Under the pieces are notes generated by a model, which searched no databases, had not been told where the DNA came from, and worked only from the letters and a program-made list of their open reading frames with translations. From the NCBI RefSeq assembly GCF_900108475.1, contig NZ_FNWO01000001.1, positions 62,001-126,000 of the forward strand: DNA of 64,000 nucleotides, written 5' to 3'. Positions 55,948 to 64,000 of the stretch are shown here, in pieces (position 1 is the first letter of the stretch; each line of letters begins with the position of its first letter). This DNA comes from Magnetospirillum fulvum (GTDB taxonomy: Bacteria > Pseudomonadota > Alphaproteobacteria > Rhodospirillales > Magnetospirillaceae). A program made the position numbers and the translations under genes.

Positions 55948-58113
55948 ATGATGAGCAAAGCAGATACTTCGCGAAAGACCAAAGCGCAAATCGAATTAGA
56001 GTTAGCCTCGGTCGAGGCTGAACTCAGGGATTTACGTGATCGGGGGCCGATCGCCTCTGCCGTGCAGCAGCAGATGTCTGAAACCCTTCACTCGCTTCAG
56101 GTCCATCAGGAAGAGCTAAACACACAAAATGAACAATTACGCCTGACCCAGATCAGCCTGGAACAGACAAGCCAAAAATATCACGACCTTTTTGAGAACT
56201 CACCTGCTGGTTATTTCATTATAGATACAAACTATTCCGTTCAAGAGGTCAATGTCGCCGGGATGGAGATGCTCGGCAGGACCAAGGGGCGAATTTTAGC
56301 GAAGCCGTTTCTTCTTTTTGTTGATAAATCCTGTCGCCGCACCCTCGATGAGCATTTTCTCCAAGTCCGTAACGGCAGCGCCCGGACTGAATTGTGGCTG
56401 CTGCCCGAACAGCGCCCGCCCTTTCCGGTGATCCTGCAAAGCGTGCCGTTAGGTTCGTCGTGGGGCGAAAGCTGGCGCTGTCTGACCACAGCGTTCGATA
56501 TTACCGACCGCAAGGCGGCCGAACAGGCCCTGTTCGAGTCTGAAACCCGTTTTCGCGCCATCTTCGAGCAGAATCCGATGGCGGTTCAAATCGTCGATGC
56601 CAACGGCGTTCCCCGGATGTCGAACCGCGCCTGGACCCGGCTCTGGGGGCGCAATCCGTCTCAGGGCGGAGGGATTGTCCCCCAGGCCCTCGAGATGAGT
56701 CGCCATCTCGAACAGGCCCGGAACGGCCAAAGCATCGACATTCCCGCCGTCCGTATCCCGGCCCAGGGCCGCGACATCCCCGAACGCTGGGTCCATGCCC
56801 ACATCTATCCGATCCAGAGCAGTGAAGGTAGCGACGATACCGTCCCGGAAATCGTCGTCGTCCACGAGGAGATCACCGAACGCAAACGGATCGAAATCGA
56901 TCTGAAAGAACGGACGGAGCGGCTGCAACGCCAGTACAACAACCTGCGGGCATTGAGCGAGATCGCCGCCCTCCCCGGCGGCTTCGGCGCGGGACAGCAA
57001 TTGGCCGCAGCGCTGAATCTCGGCCGCCGCCACCTCGGATTGACCATCGGCCAGATCACCCGGATCGAGGAAGGCGGATCGACCATCGAACATCACAGCG
57101 CCCCACCGGAGGCTGGGATCGTCGATGGCACCCGCATCGATCTATCCGAAACCTTCTGCGCCCAGGTGATCGAAACCGGCAATGTCCTGGCCTTGCCCGA
57201 TCTTGCCACTTCACCCTACGCCGACCATCCCAGCCACCGGTTGCACGGGGTGGGAAGCTATCTCGGCGCGCCGATCCGCCAGCGCGGGCGCGATTACGGC
57301 ACGATCGCGTTCTATTCGGCGCAGGCCTCGGCTCGCGGCTTCGACGAGGGCGACATCGAATTCATGCGCCTGCTGTCACGGCTGGTCGGTTCGGTGCTGG
57401 AGCAGGACGAAAACCGCCGCGACCTCGCCCAATCGAACGCCGAACTGGAACAATTCGCCTATGTCGCCAGCCACGATCTACGCCAGCCGCTGCGACAGGT
57501 CTCCAGCTACGTTTCTTTGCTGCAACGACGCTATGGCGAGCACCTCGACGACACCGCCCGCGAGTTCATCGCCTTTGCCCACGACGGCGCGGTGCGGATG
57601 GACCGCCTGATCGTCGATCTGCTGGAATATTCGCGGATCGGCCGCAATACCAAGCCGGTCGAACCGGTCGAATTGTCCCAGGTCGTTGCCGACGCCAGTG
57701 CCAATCTCAGCGCCAGCCTGGCTGAGTCCGGCGGGACGATCGAGGTCACCCCGCCCCTGCCGACGGTCCGAGGCGATTCGACCGATCTGGTCCGACTGTT
57801 CCAGAATCTGATCGGCAACGCGATCAAATATCGGGCTCCCGACCGTCCTCCGCTGATCCGGATCAGTTCGGTCAGTACCACGACCGAACATCACATTTCC
57901 GTCAGCGATAACGGCATCGGCATCGAGTCCGATTATTTCGAGACGATCTTCCGCATCTTCCAGCGCCTGCACACCCCGGACAAATACGAAGGAACCGGGA
58001 TCGGGCTTGCCATCTGCAAGAAGGTGGTGGAGCAGCATCAAGGGCGGATCTGGGTCGAGTCCAATCCCGGCCAGGGCACAACTTTCACCATCGCCCTCCC
58101 CAACCGGCCCTGA
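55948..58113 (+). CDS. PAS-PAS-GAF histidine kinase (cytoplasmic)
   Basis: Protein of 721 aa. N-terminal coiled coil 12-75 (LQVHQEELNTQNEQLRL), PAS 76-190, PAS 197-312, GAF 333-487, then a phytochrome-type HisKA with H509 in YVASHDLRQPLRQ and HATPase with NLIGNAIKYR, DNGIGIE and GTGIGLAICKK. No transmembrane segment or receiver. Roughly the first 400 coding bases are AT-richer than the neighbourhood. It is divergent from the CheB-CheR kinase, and the PAS domain with this coiled coil often accompanies CheB-CheR proteins. Confidence 0.9.
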   Translation: MMSKADTSRKTKAQIELELASVEAELRDLRDRGPIASAVQQQMSETLHSLQVHQEELNTQNEQLRLTQISLEQTSQKYHDLFENSPAGYFIIDTNYSVQEVNVAGMEMLGRTKGRILAKPFLLFVDKSCRRTLDEHFLQVRNGSARTELWLLPEQRPPFPVILQSVPLGSSWGESWRCLTTAFDITDRKAAEQALFESETRFRAIFEQNPMAVQIVDANGVPRMSNRAWTRLWGRNPSQGGGIVPQALEMSRHLEQARNGQSIDIPAVRIPAQGRDIPERWVHAHIYPIQSSEGSDDTVPEIVVVHEEITERKRIEIDLKERTERLQRQYNNLRALSEIAALPGGFGAGQQLAAALNLGRRHLGLTIGQITRIEEGGSTIEHHSAPPEAGIVDGTRIDLSETFCAQVIETGNVLALPDLATSPYADHPSHRLHGVGSYLGAPIRQRGRDYGTIAFYSAQASARGFDEGDIEFMRLLSRLVGSVLEQDENRRDLAQSNAELEQFAYVASHDLRQPLRQVSSYVSLLQRRYGEHLDDTAREFIAFAHDGAVRMDRLIVDLLEYSRIGRNTKPVEPVELSQVVADASANLSASLAESGGTIEVTPPLPTVRGDSTDLVRLFQNLIGNAIKYRAPDRPPLIRISSVSTTTEHHISVSDNGIGIESDYFETIFRIFQRLHTPDKYEGTGIGLAICKKVVEQHQGRIWVESNPGQGTTFTIALPNRP

Positions 58114-58166
58114 GGCTTGCGCCGGGGCTTGGGTCGATGTCCGCCCCCTTCAACGCAAAACACGCC

Positions 58167-58203
58167 CCACAGGAAGAAATCTCTTCCTGTGGAAACGGGT
58201 TTT
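58167..58203. terminator. Bidirectional terminator between convergent genes
   Basis: A perfect 10-bp stem CCACAGGAAG / CTTCCTGTGG (58167-58176 and 58183-58192) with a 6-base loop is followed by a T-run a few bases later on both strands (58199-58203 on +). It lies between the kinase gene ending at 58113 and the convergent membrane gene. Confidence 0.7.
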
Positions 58204-58228
58204 CTGACACCCCGCTGACGCTGGCCGG

Positions 58229-58552
58229 TTACGGCTGCGTCGCGGGCGGGGCCGGAGCGGCAACCGGCGCCGCAGCATCGGCAGGAGCGGGTTCGGCGAC
58301 AGGCGGAGCCGCCTCGACCACCGGAGCGGGCGGCAGCGTCTTCTCGACCGCGACGACGCGATGGTCGAGCGATTCGAGACGGCTGGCCAGATCCTCAACG
58401 GTGGCGAAACGCTTGTCGATATCGCTGCGCAGAGTGTTGATCTGCTCGAGTTCCGAGCGCAACGACTGCTGACCGGCCAGGGACAAGCCATAAACGACGA
58501 TCCCGACCACCAGCGAGGTAGCAAGGGGAATGGCAAAACGGCGGATATCCAT
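58229..58552 (-). CDS. Small single-pass membrane protein with coiled coil
   Basis: Protein of 107 aa: a short N-terminus (MDIRRFAIPLAT), one transmembrane helix about 8-27, a coiled coil about 32-72 (SELEQINTLRSDIDKRFAT) and a Pro/Ala-rich tail. No known domain. The ATG at 58552 has GGAG seven bases upstream; an adjacent ATG at 58555 is crowded by the ribosome site. Function unknown. Confidence 0.7.
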   Translation of the reverse strand: MDIRRFAIPLATSLVVGIVVYGLSLAGQQSLRSELEQINTLRSDIDKRFATVEDLASRLESLDHRVVAVEKTLPPAPVVEAAPPVAEPAPADAAAPVAAPAPPATQP

Positions 58553-58623
58553 CATCCTTCTCCAAAGCAATCTCCGGCATGGCCGGTCGACCGGAGGTGG
58601 CGCTCAGCCACCAATATCATTCT

Positions 58624-58651
58624 ATCGTACCATGGGATTCTTTATCGGCAA
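58624..58651 (-). promoter_or_regulatory. Possible promoter of the small membrane protein gene
   Basis: TTGCCG (58646-58651) and TACGAT (58624-58629), spaced by 16 bases on the minus strand, each match four of six consensus bases, about 72 bases upstream of the ATG at 58552. The rest of the 58553-58754 gap is AT-rich and otherwise featureless. Confidence 0.3.
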
Positions 58652-58754
58652 GGCAGGAGGTGGCTGTCTTGCCCCCTAATCGGATAAGAATGTGTTAAAA
58701 CTTTACTGACATCATCATTTTAAATCCCCTCACCTTTTTGGCAGGGAACGGGCC

Positions 58755-59219
58755 ATGAGCGGTCACCCGGCGCATCACCACCCCACCCCTCACGCGAAAC
58801 ACCCACCCCCAAAACGCAATCTGGGGGTGATACTCGCATCGATCGGCGGGGGCGTGGCGTTAGCCGGGGCAATCGGAGCATGGGTGGCGTTTTCGCCGCC
58901 GTCTCCTCCGGGGCTGCCATCGGGTGCGGGGGATGTCTTTTTTGCCCAGATGCAGCAGGCCGCCGCCGGAGAGACGATTGAGACCAGCGTTTTCAACGGC
59001 GCGATCCGGACCGAGCGAAAGGGCGGGGTCACGCTGGTGACGGCGGAGAACGTCCCGCCGCCGCTCTGCGTTTCGGTCGGATGGAAGCTGGTGCGGCGGG
59101 GCGTGCTGACCATCAACGGCATCACGCCGATGCGGGTTTCGGCGGCGCGGCTGACCGAATTGTGCAATCAGACCGAGGGCAATGCGACGTTGCTCTGGGC
59201 ACCGCGCCCACCTGAATAG
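58755..59219 (+). CDS. Membrane-anchored protein of unknown function
   Basis: Protein of 154 aa with a His/Pro-rich cytoplasmic N-terminus (about 1-22), one transmembrane helix about 24-46, then a periplasmic domain with two cysteines (PPPLCVSVGW and TELCNQTEG) that may pair. The N-terminal histidine cluster might bind metal, but this is speculative. No known family. A CAGGGA site precedes the ATG. Confidence 0.65.
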   Translation: MSGHPAHHHPTPHAKHPPPKRNLGVILASIGGGVALAGAIGAWVAFSPPSPPGLPSGAGDVFFAQMQQAAAGETIETSVFNGAIRTERKGGVTLVTAENVPPPLCVSVGWKLVRRGVLTINGITPMRVSAARLTELCNQTEGNATLLWAPRPPE

Positions 59220-59281
59220 AGGCAGCGCCCGCGCGACCGGCTTCTGACGCGAAAGACTTGCCAGAAGCCGGAGCCGGTCCG

Positions 59282-59455
59282 TCAACAGGCCAGCAGCGGC
59301 CCGACACGGCCCCGTTCGCTTTCCCACAGGATCGCCAGCGAATCGAGCGCCCGCTCCCGGGTCATTAGCGAATGGGAATCGGGTGACGAGAGAACCTCCC
59401 ACACCCGATCCCGGATCACCGCGAGTCGTTCGCGGCGAATGGCCTTCTGGCCCAT
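59282..59455 (-). CDS. Small unknown protein (57 aa)
   Basis: Basic helical protein, MGQKAIRRERLAVIRDRVWE start, ending GPLLAC. The ATG at 59455 is preceded by AAGGGAG at good spacing, which supports it as a real gene; the frame is open to 59488 but without family or ribosome support. No motif recognised; the C-terminal cysteine is notable. It lies between the convergent membrane-anchored gene and rhodanese. Confidence 0.55.
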   Translation of the reverse strand: MGQKAIRRERLAVIRDRVWEVLSSPDSHSLMTRERALDSLAILWESERGRVGPLLAC

Positions 59456-59515
59456 GATCACTCCCTTCTCGAAGTGCGGGAGGCTCACGATACGCCGAAA
59501 CGCGTTAACGAAACG

Positions 59516-59893
59516 TCATCGCCGCGCCGTGGTCGGACCGCCAGCGGCAACCCAGCCGATCAGACCGCCCTGCATCCGCACGATCTCGCCCGACCAGCCC
59601 GAAGCGACCAGTTGGTCCGAGGCCGGGGCGCAGCGTATCCCTTTCATGCAATGCAGCACCAGATGCTGCCCCGGGGCGGGATGCGGCACCAAGGCGGGGT
59701 CGAACCGCGACAACGGTAGATTCATCGCCCCCGCAATCGCCCCCTGCTCGAATTCGTCAGGCTCTCGCACGTCGATGATCAGCGCCTGCCCCGCCTGCCA
59801 CCATTGACGGATCTGGGCGGGATCGACTTGGCGGACCTGATCCGACCTGCCGCCGAGAAGGGATTTAAAGGCGGTGACAATCGATTGGAGCAT
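59516..59893 (-). CDS. Rhodanese-like single-domain sulfurtransferase
   Basis: Protein of 125 aa. The rhodanese fold begins with LIIDVREPDEFEQGAIAGAMNLPL, and the active-site loop HCMKGIR places the catalytic cysteine in the C-x4-R arrangement. A second cysteine follows directly after the loop (GIRC). The start ATG 59893 (MLQSIVTAFKSLLGG) gives a short amphipathic N-terminus; the longer frame has Arg-rich sequence unlike the family. Sulfur acceptor unknown. Confidence 0.85.
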   Translation of the reverse strand: MLQSIVTAFKSLLGGRSDQVRQVDPAQIRQWWQAGQALIIDVREPDEFEQGAIAGAMNLPLSRFDPALVPHPAPGQHLVLHCMKGIRCAPASDQLVASGWSGEIVRMQGGLIGWVAAGGPTTARR

Positions 59894-59918
59894 GGCCGGA
59901 ATCCCTGGCGAAATCGGG

Positions 59919-60143
59919 TCAAAAGGGACAATCGGCGCGACCGCACGACGAAACCGACCGCGACGGATGCCAGACGCCGCAGACACGGCACTCGGTCATC
60001 GTCTCGGTCGGAGCGGAATCGCGCCGCGAACCGGGGGGAAAGCCGCCATGCTGGATCAGCATCTCCGCCACCCGGGTCAGGGAGCGAAAGCCGAACCAGA
60101 CAATGGCAACAACCAAAACAAGAATGAAAATTTTGAGGAACAT
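59919..60143 (-). CDS. Small membrane protein with C-terminal zinc-ribbon-like motif
   Basis: Protein of 74 aa: a transmembrane helix (about 3-20, FLKIFILVLVVAIVWFGF) followed by a loop and four cysteines in ECRVCGVWHPSRS...CGRADCPF. This CxxC...C-x4-C pattern resembles a small zinc ribbon common at the end of short alphaproteobacterial membrane proteins. Function unknown. It is followed 25 bases later by the rhodanese gene on the same strand, so they may form an operon. Confidence 0.75.
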   Translation of the reverse strand: MFLKIFILVLVVAIVWFGFRSLTRVAEMLIQHGGFPPGSRRDSAPTETMTECRVCGVWHPSRSVSSCGRADCPF

Positions 60144-60184
60144 AAGGGTCTTATCTCCCGCCGCCCCTGTCTGGTCAAGCCCAA

Positions 60185-60201
60185 CCGGGAATTGTTCCCG
60201 G
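60185..60201. terminator. Perfect inverted repeat downstream of parC
   Basis: A 7-bp stem CCGGGAA-TTG-TTCCCGG lies about 60 bases after the parC stop on the minus strand. There is no T-run, so it may be a weak terminator or an operator of the small membrane protein gene. Confidence 0.35.
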
Positions 60202-60261
60202 GGGCTCGGCCTAAATTCGGCTCATTGTAGCATTGATCCCACCCGAACGGCGCCCTCCTCG

Positions 60262-62490
60262 TCAGGAAAAGCGGTTGGCGCGAGGGAAGCCGCTGGGAGG
60301 AAGCCGCCCGACCGAGGCACGCTTGCCCAACCACGGCGTCAGCGCCGTCTCGGTCCGCGTCCGCTCGCCCAGCGCCCAGCTTAATCCCTCGGCCAGGGTG
60401 AACATCTTGATATCGGCGGTGCCGCAATCGCGATATTTCTGCAAGATCACCCCGCGTCCACGGCTCAGTTCGGGGATTTCGTCGAGCATGAACACCAGCA
60501 TCTTGCGATTCTGGCCGATGATCGCGACGGCATCACCTTCGACCGGCAGGCAGAAATGGGCCTTTTCGCCCTCGCCGACATTGAGGACCATCTTGCCGGC
60601 GCGGGTCTGGGCCAGAACCTCACTCTCCTGAACGATGAAGCCGCGTCCCGCGTCGGTCGCCAGCAACAGCCGCCGCCCAGGTTGATGGACCAGAACGGCG
60701 GCGACGTCGGCTTCGGGAGCCAGATCGATCATCAGCCGTAACGGCTCGCCGTGACCGCGCCCCGACGGCAGACGGTCGCCGCCCAGGGTGAAGATGCGGC
60801 CATCGGTCGACAGGATCAGGATCTTGTCGGTGGTCCAGGTCTTCACGGCCAGGCGGAGTTCGTCGCCCTCCTTGAATTTCAACGCCTCGGGGGAGGTGTC
60901 GGCATGGCCTTTCAGCGCCCGCACCCAGCCCTTGTCCGACAGAACCATCGTGATCGGCTCGCGTTCGACGAAGGCTTCGATCGGCACCACCGCCGCCGCC
61001 GGAACCTCGCCCAGTTCGGTGCGTCGCCGTCCCAGCTTCGTCGCGCCGCCGAACGCCTTGCGGGTTTCGGCGATCTGCCCGGAGATCACGCCCCAGCGCT
61101 GCCCCTCGTCGCCCAGCAGCGCGACCAGACCGGCTTTTTCCGCCGACAGCGCATCGTGCTCGGTGCGGATTTCGACTTCCTGGAGCTTATTCAGGCTGCG
61201 CAGCCGCATATTGAGGATTGCCTCGGCCTGGACTTCGGTCAGCTCGAAGCGGGCGATCAGCCCGGCCTTGGGATTGTCCTCGTAGCGGATGATCCGGATC
61301 ACGGTGTCGAGATCGGCATAGACCTTCAAAAAGCCTTCGAGGATTTCGAGGCGCCGGTCGATCTTGTCGAGCCTAAAGCGCGAGCGCCGCTCTAACACCA
61401 CCATCCGGTGATCAAGGAAGGCACGCAGCACTTCTTTCAACGTCATCACGCGCGGCACCGAATTGGCGTCGAGCACGTTCATGTTGAGGGGAACCCGGCT
61501 TTCCAGGTCGGTCTGACGGAACAATTGCTCCATCACCAGCGCCGCCTCAACGGTGCGGTTGCGCGGCTCCAGCACCAACCGGACGTCCTCGGCGGATTCG
61601 TCTCGGATGTCGGCCAGCAGCGGCAACTTCTTCTCGCCCAGCAATTCGGCGATCCGTTCGATCAGCCGCGCCTTCTGCACCTGATAGGGAATTTCGGTGA
61701 TGACGATCTGATAGAGGCCGTGCGACAGCTTTTCGACCGTCCAACGCGCCCGCAGCCGGAACGATCCCTTGCCGGTCCGATAGGCTTCGGCAATCGCGGC
61801 ATGGCTTTCGACCAGAACGCCGCCGGTGGGGAAGTCCGGTCCCGGCATCCGCACGATCAGATCGTCGATGGCGCAATCGGGCTGCTTGATCAGCAGATCG
61901 AGCGCATCGCAGATCTCGCCGACATTGTGCGGCGGAATGCTGGTGGCCATCCCCACCGCGATCCCGGCGGCGCCGTTGGCCAGCAGGTTGGGAAAGGCCG
62001 CGGGCATTACCACCGGCTCTTCCTCGGTACCGTCATAGGTCGGGCGGAAATCGACCGCATCCTCGTCGAGACCGTCCATCAAGGCGGCGGCGACGGCGGT
62101 CAGCTTCGCTTCGGTATATCGCATCGCGGCGGCGTTATCGCCGTCGATATTGCCGAAATTGCCCTGCCCTTCGACCAGCGGATAGCGCACCGCGAAATCC
62201 TGGGCCAGCCGGACCAGGGTGTCGTACACCGCGATATCGCCATGCGGGTGATATTTACCGATCACGTCGCCGACGACGCGGGCGCATTTCTTGAAGCCGC
62301 CATCGGGATCGAGCTTCAATTGCCGCATCGCGAACAGCAGACGGCGGTGCACCGGCTTCAGTCCGTCGCGGACATCGGGCAGCGAGCGCGACACGATCGT
62401 CGACATCGCATAAGCGAGATAGCGTTCGCCCAGGGCATCGGCCAGCGGCGTCACGCGGATGTCGCCATTGGCGGCGGCGGTCTTACTCAT
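60262..62490 (-). CDS. parC: DNA topoisomerase IV subunit A
   Basis: Protein of 742 aa. The breakage-reunion domain has [16 protein letters not shown] (35-50), the catalytic tyrosine Y125 in [10 protein letters not shown], and a C-terminal beta-pinwheel with degenerate GyrA-box-like repeats. The length and lack of a full GyrA box favour ParC over GyrA. In the quinolone-determining region the positions equal to E. coli Ser80 and Glu84 are I86 and D90 ([10 protein letters not shown], 81-90). ParE is not in the window. It follows recO by 61 bases. Confidence 0.95.
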   Translation of the reverse strand: MSKTAAANGDIRVTPLADALGERYLAYAMSTIVSRSLPDVRDGLKPVHRRLLFAMRQLKLDPDGGFKKCARVVGDVIGKYHPHGDIAVYDTLVRLAQDFAVRYPLVEGQGNFGNIDGDNAAAMRYTEAKLTAVAAALMDGLDEDAVDFRPTYDGTEEEPVVMPAAFPNLLANGAAGIAVGMATSIPPHNVGEICDALDLLIKQPDCAIDDLIVRMPGPDFPTGGVLVESHAAIAEAYRTGKGSFRLRARWTVEKLSHGLYQIVITEIPYQVQKARLIERIAELLGEKKLPLLADIRDESAEDVRLVLEPRNRTVEAALVMEQLFRQTDLESRVPLNMNVLDANSVPRVMTLKEVLRAFLDHRMVVLERRSRFRLDKIDRRLEILEGFLKVYADLDTVIRIIRYEDNPKAGLIARFELTEVQAEAILNMRLRSLNKLQEVEIRTEHDALSAEKAGLVALLGDEGQRWGVISGQIAETRKAFGGATKLGRRRTELGEVPAAAVVPIEAFVEREPITMVLSDKGWVRALKGHADTSPEALKFKEGDELRLAVKTWTTDKILILSTDGRIFTLGGDRLPSGRGHGEPLRLMIDLAPEADVAAVLVHQPGRRLLLATDAGRGFIVQESEVLAQTRAGKMVLNVGEGEKAHFCLPVEGDAVAIIGQNRKMLVFMLDEIPELSRGRGVILQKYRDCGTADIKMFTLAEGLSWALGERTRTETALTPWLGKRASVGRLPPSGFPRANRFS

Positions 62491-62551
62491 GGGGGAAATC
62501 CTCGAATCTTCGCGGCAAAGTCAGGCTTCGCCGGGTCCCTGGAATTGTAAT

Positions 62552-63250
62552 TCAGACGCGGAAACGGTCAACCAGACGCGAACGGGCGGGCGGCAACGTG
62601 CCGAGATGGCGGCCAAGAAAGAACCCGGCCAGATCGAGACCGGCGCGGATTTCGTCCCGGTCGCCCTCGCCGCCTCCGCTCAGAAAACGCGGCAGCAGCA
62701 ACAGCCGGTCCTTCCATGGCTCCCCGGCCTGGCGCGACACCGCCCGACCGGTGCGGGGGCTGACATAGACCAGATCCTCGGTCGTTCCGGTGGCGGCACA
62801 GGCCGACAGATCGAGACCGAAGCCGATGTCGCGCAGCAGCGCCAGTTCGAAATGAACATAGACACTGGGCCAGGATTCGGCGGGCAGCGCGGTCAGCAGC
62901 GCCGACAGGGCAGCATAAGCCCCTGGATGAGCCTGACGCTCGGGCAGACTGCACTCGGCCAGGGCGCAGGCCGAGCCCAACGCCGCCAGCCGCCCCGGAT
63001 CGCCCAGAGCGTCGCTGGCATGAGCCTTCAGCAACTCCAAGCGCAGCGAGCCCAATTGCTCGGCCAACCGCCCCCGCCACCACGCCCGCACCCGGTTGCC
63101 GGGCAGGACGATGCCGCGATTGGCTTTCGAGGCGGCCCCGTGCAACAGACCGGCATGGCGGCCATGGGTCAGGGTCAACAGCCCGACGATACCGCCATGC
63201 TCGCCGTGGCGGCGGACCGACAGCACCAGGGCCTCGTCTTCCCACTCCAT
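62552..63250 (-). CDS. recO: DNA repair protein RecO
   Basis: Protein of 232 aa with an N-terminal OB-fold (MEWEDEALVLSVRRHGEHGG, GLLHGAASKANRG) and a helical C-terminal domain containing FELALLRDIGFGLDLSACAATG. It acts in the RecFOR pathway loading RecA. The ATG at 63250 was chosen because it gives the family start, though the ribosome site is weak. The 50-base spacing after era and the order era-recO-parC are conserved in alphaproteobacteria. Confidence 0.93.
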   Translation of the reverse strand: MEWEDEALVLSVRRHGEHGGIVGLLTLTHGRHAGLLHGAASKANRGIVLPGNRVRAWWRGRLAEQLGSLRLELLKAHASDALGDPGRLAALGSACALAECSLPERQAHPGAYAALSALLTALPAESWPSVYVHFELALLRDIGFGLDLSACAATGTTEDLVYVSPRTGRAVSRQAGEPWKDRLLLLPRFLSGGGEGDRDEIRAGLDLAGFFLGRHLGTLPPARSRLVDRFRV

Positions 63251-63300
63251 CGCGTCCGCGCCGCTCTCCCTCGAACCGTGGCCTCGCCCGCGTCTTACCG

Positions 63301-64000
63301 CTAGGCGTCGTAATCGAGGCCGATGTCGGAATAGGCGTCGCGCTTCTCGCTCCAATCCTCGCGGACCTTGACGTGAATGAACAGATGGACGCGCCGTTCC
63401 AGCAAAGCTTCGAGTTCGGTGCGGGCCGCCTCGCCGATCGCCTTGATCTGGCGGCCGCCCTTGCCCAGCACGATCGCCTTCTGGCTGTCGCGCTCGACAT
63501 AGATCACCTGATCGATCCGGGCCGATCCGTCGTCGCGCTCCTGCCAGCTTTCGCTTTCGACATGCAGCGAATAGGGCAATTCCTGATAGAGGGTCAGAAA
63601 CGCCTTTTCCCGGGTGATCTCGGCGGCAAGCAGACGCTGCGGCAGATCGGACACCTGATCCTCGGGGAACATCCACGGCCCCGGCGCCATCGCCCGGCCG
63701 AGATGAGCCATCAGATCGTCAACACCGTCGCCCTTTAGCGCGCTCAGCATGAACACGTCGGAGAACAGCCCCTCGGCATGCAGCCGCGCCGTCAGTTCGA
63801 GCAGGGAATCGCGGCGGATCAGGTCGATCTTGTTAAGGACCAGCACCACCTGACGCCCGGCTTCCTTCAGCCGGGCAACAATCGCGCGGGTGTCGTCGTC
63901 GTCGCCGCGCTGGGCATCGACGACCAGACAGACATGCTCGGCATCGGCGGCACCGTTCCAGGCGGCGGCAACCATCGCCCGTTCCAGCCGTTTGCGCGGC
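63301..64000 (-). CDS. era: GTPase Era, C-terminal part (5' end outside window)
   Basis: The frame is open to the window edge, so the N-terminal G1-G3 motifs are missing. Seen are the PRKRLERAMVAAAW switch region after G3, G4 NKID, G5-like SALKGDG, and the KH domain IVLGKGGRQIKAIG near the C-terminus. Era binds the 3' end of 16S rRNA in 30S assembly. It is upstream of recO with a 50-base gap. Confidence 0.96.
   Translation of the reverse strand, partial: PRKRLERAMVAAAWNGAADAEHVCLVVDAQRGDDDDTRAIVARLKEAGRQVVLVLNKIDLIRRDSLLELTARLHAEGLFSDVFMLSALKGDGVDDLMAHLGRAMAPGPWMFPEDQVSDLPQRLLAAEITREKAFLTLYQELPYSLHVESESWQERDDGSARIDQVIYVERDSQKAIVLGKGGRQIKAIGEAARTELEALLERRVHLFIHVKVREDWSEKRDAYSDIGLDYDA

Overview
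The window is GC-rich chromosomal DNA from an alphaproteobacterium, most likely of the Rhodospirillales. This is inferred from the gene order dusB(nifR3)-ntrB-ntrC-ntrY-ntrX-trkA-HAD-hfq-hflX with ispDF divergent, from the fused IspDF, from the short ProRS without the bacterial editing insert, and from the dgt-argS-SPOR-nagZ-scpA-scpB order. No rRNA, tRNA, CRISPR array, prophage or complete insertion sequence was recognised. The two outermost genes, recG (start) and era (end), are cut by the window edges.

Layout. 1-8.4 kb: 3' end of recG, a hairpin-rich gap, then a leftward block (dnaE, lolD, lolC, proS and a secreted protein). 8.4-21.1 kb: leftward core block with an inositol-phosphatase-like gene, hflX, hfq, a HAD phosphatase, trkA, two nitrogen two-component pairs (ntrXY, ntrCB) and dusB, then a YpjD-like membrane gene. 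21.3-22.8 kb: ispDF, followed by a small inverted-repeat element with a target duplication. 22.8-32.8 kb: leftward genes for two unknown proteins, scpB/scpA, a site-2 protease, nagZ, a SPOR protein, argS, dgt and a diguanylate cyclase. 33.0-36.3 kb: rightward argC, gamma-carbonic anhydrase and a degenerate GGDEF/EAL-like protein. 36.3-38.9 kb: modABC behind a ModE-like operator.

39.0-45.0 kb is the most unusual part: a tightly overlapped operon of a transmembrane hybrid kinase with three receiver domains, a stand-alone CheR methyltransferase and a receiver-PAS-kinase. It lies divergent to an orphan branched-chain-amino-acid-type binding protein and an MFS transporter. HU and potFGHI follow (47.8-52.2 kb). 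Then comes a CheB-CheR-PAS-kinase fusion, divergent to a PAS-PAS-GAF kinase (52.4-58.1 kb). Together these encode methyltransferase and methylesterase modules with four histidine kinases, but no chemoreceptor, CheA or CheW in the window. The last 6 kb hold small membrane or unknown proteins, a rhodanese, parC, recO and era.

Many neighbouring genes overlap by 1, 4 or 8 bases at stop/start junctions, which suggests translational coupling. I chose starts from these overlaps, Shine-Dalgarno spacing and family N-termini. Long open frames opposite real genes are common because of the GC-rich codon use and were rejected.
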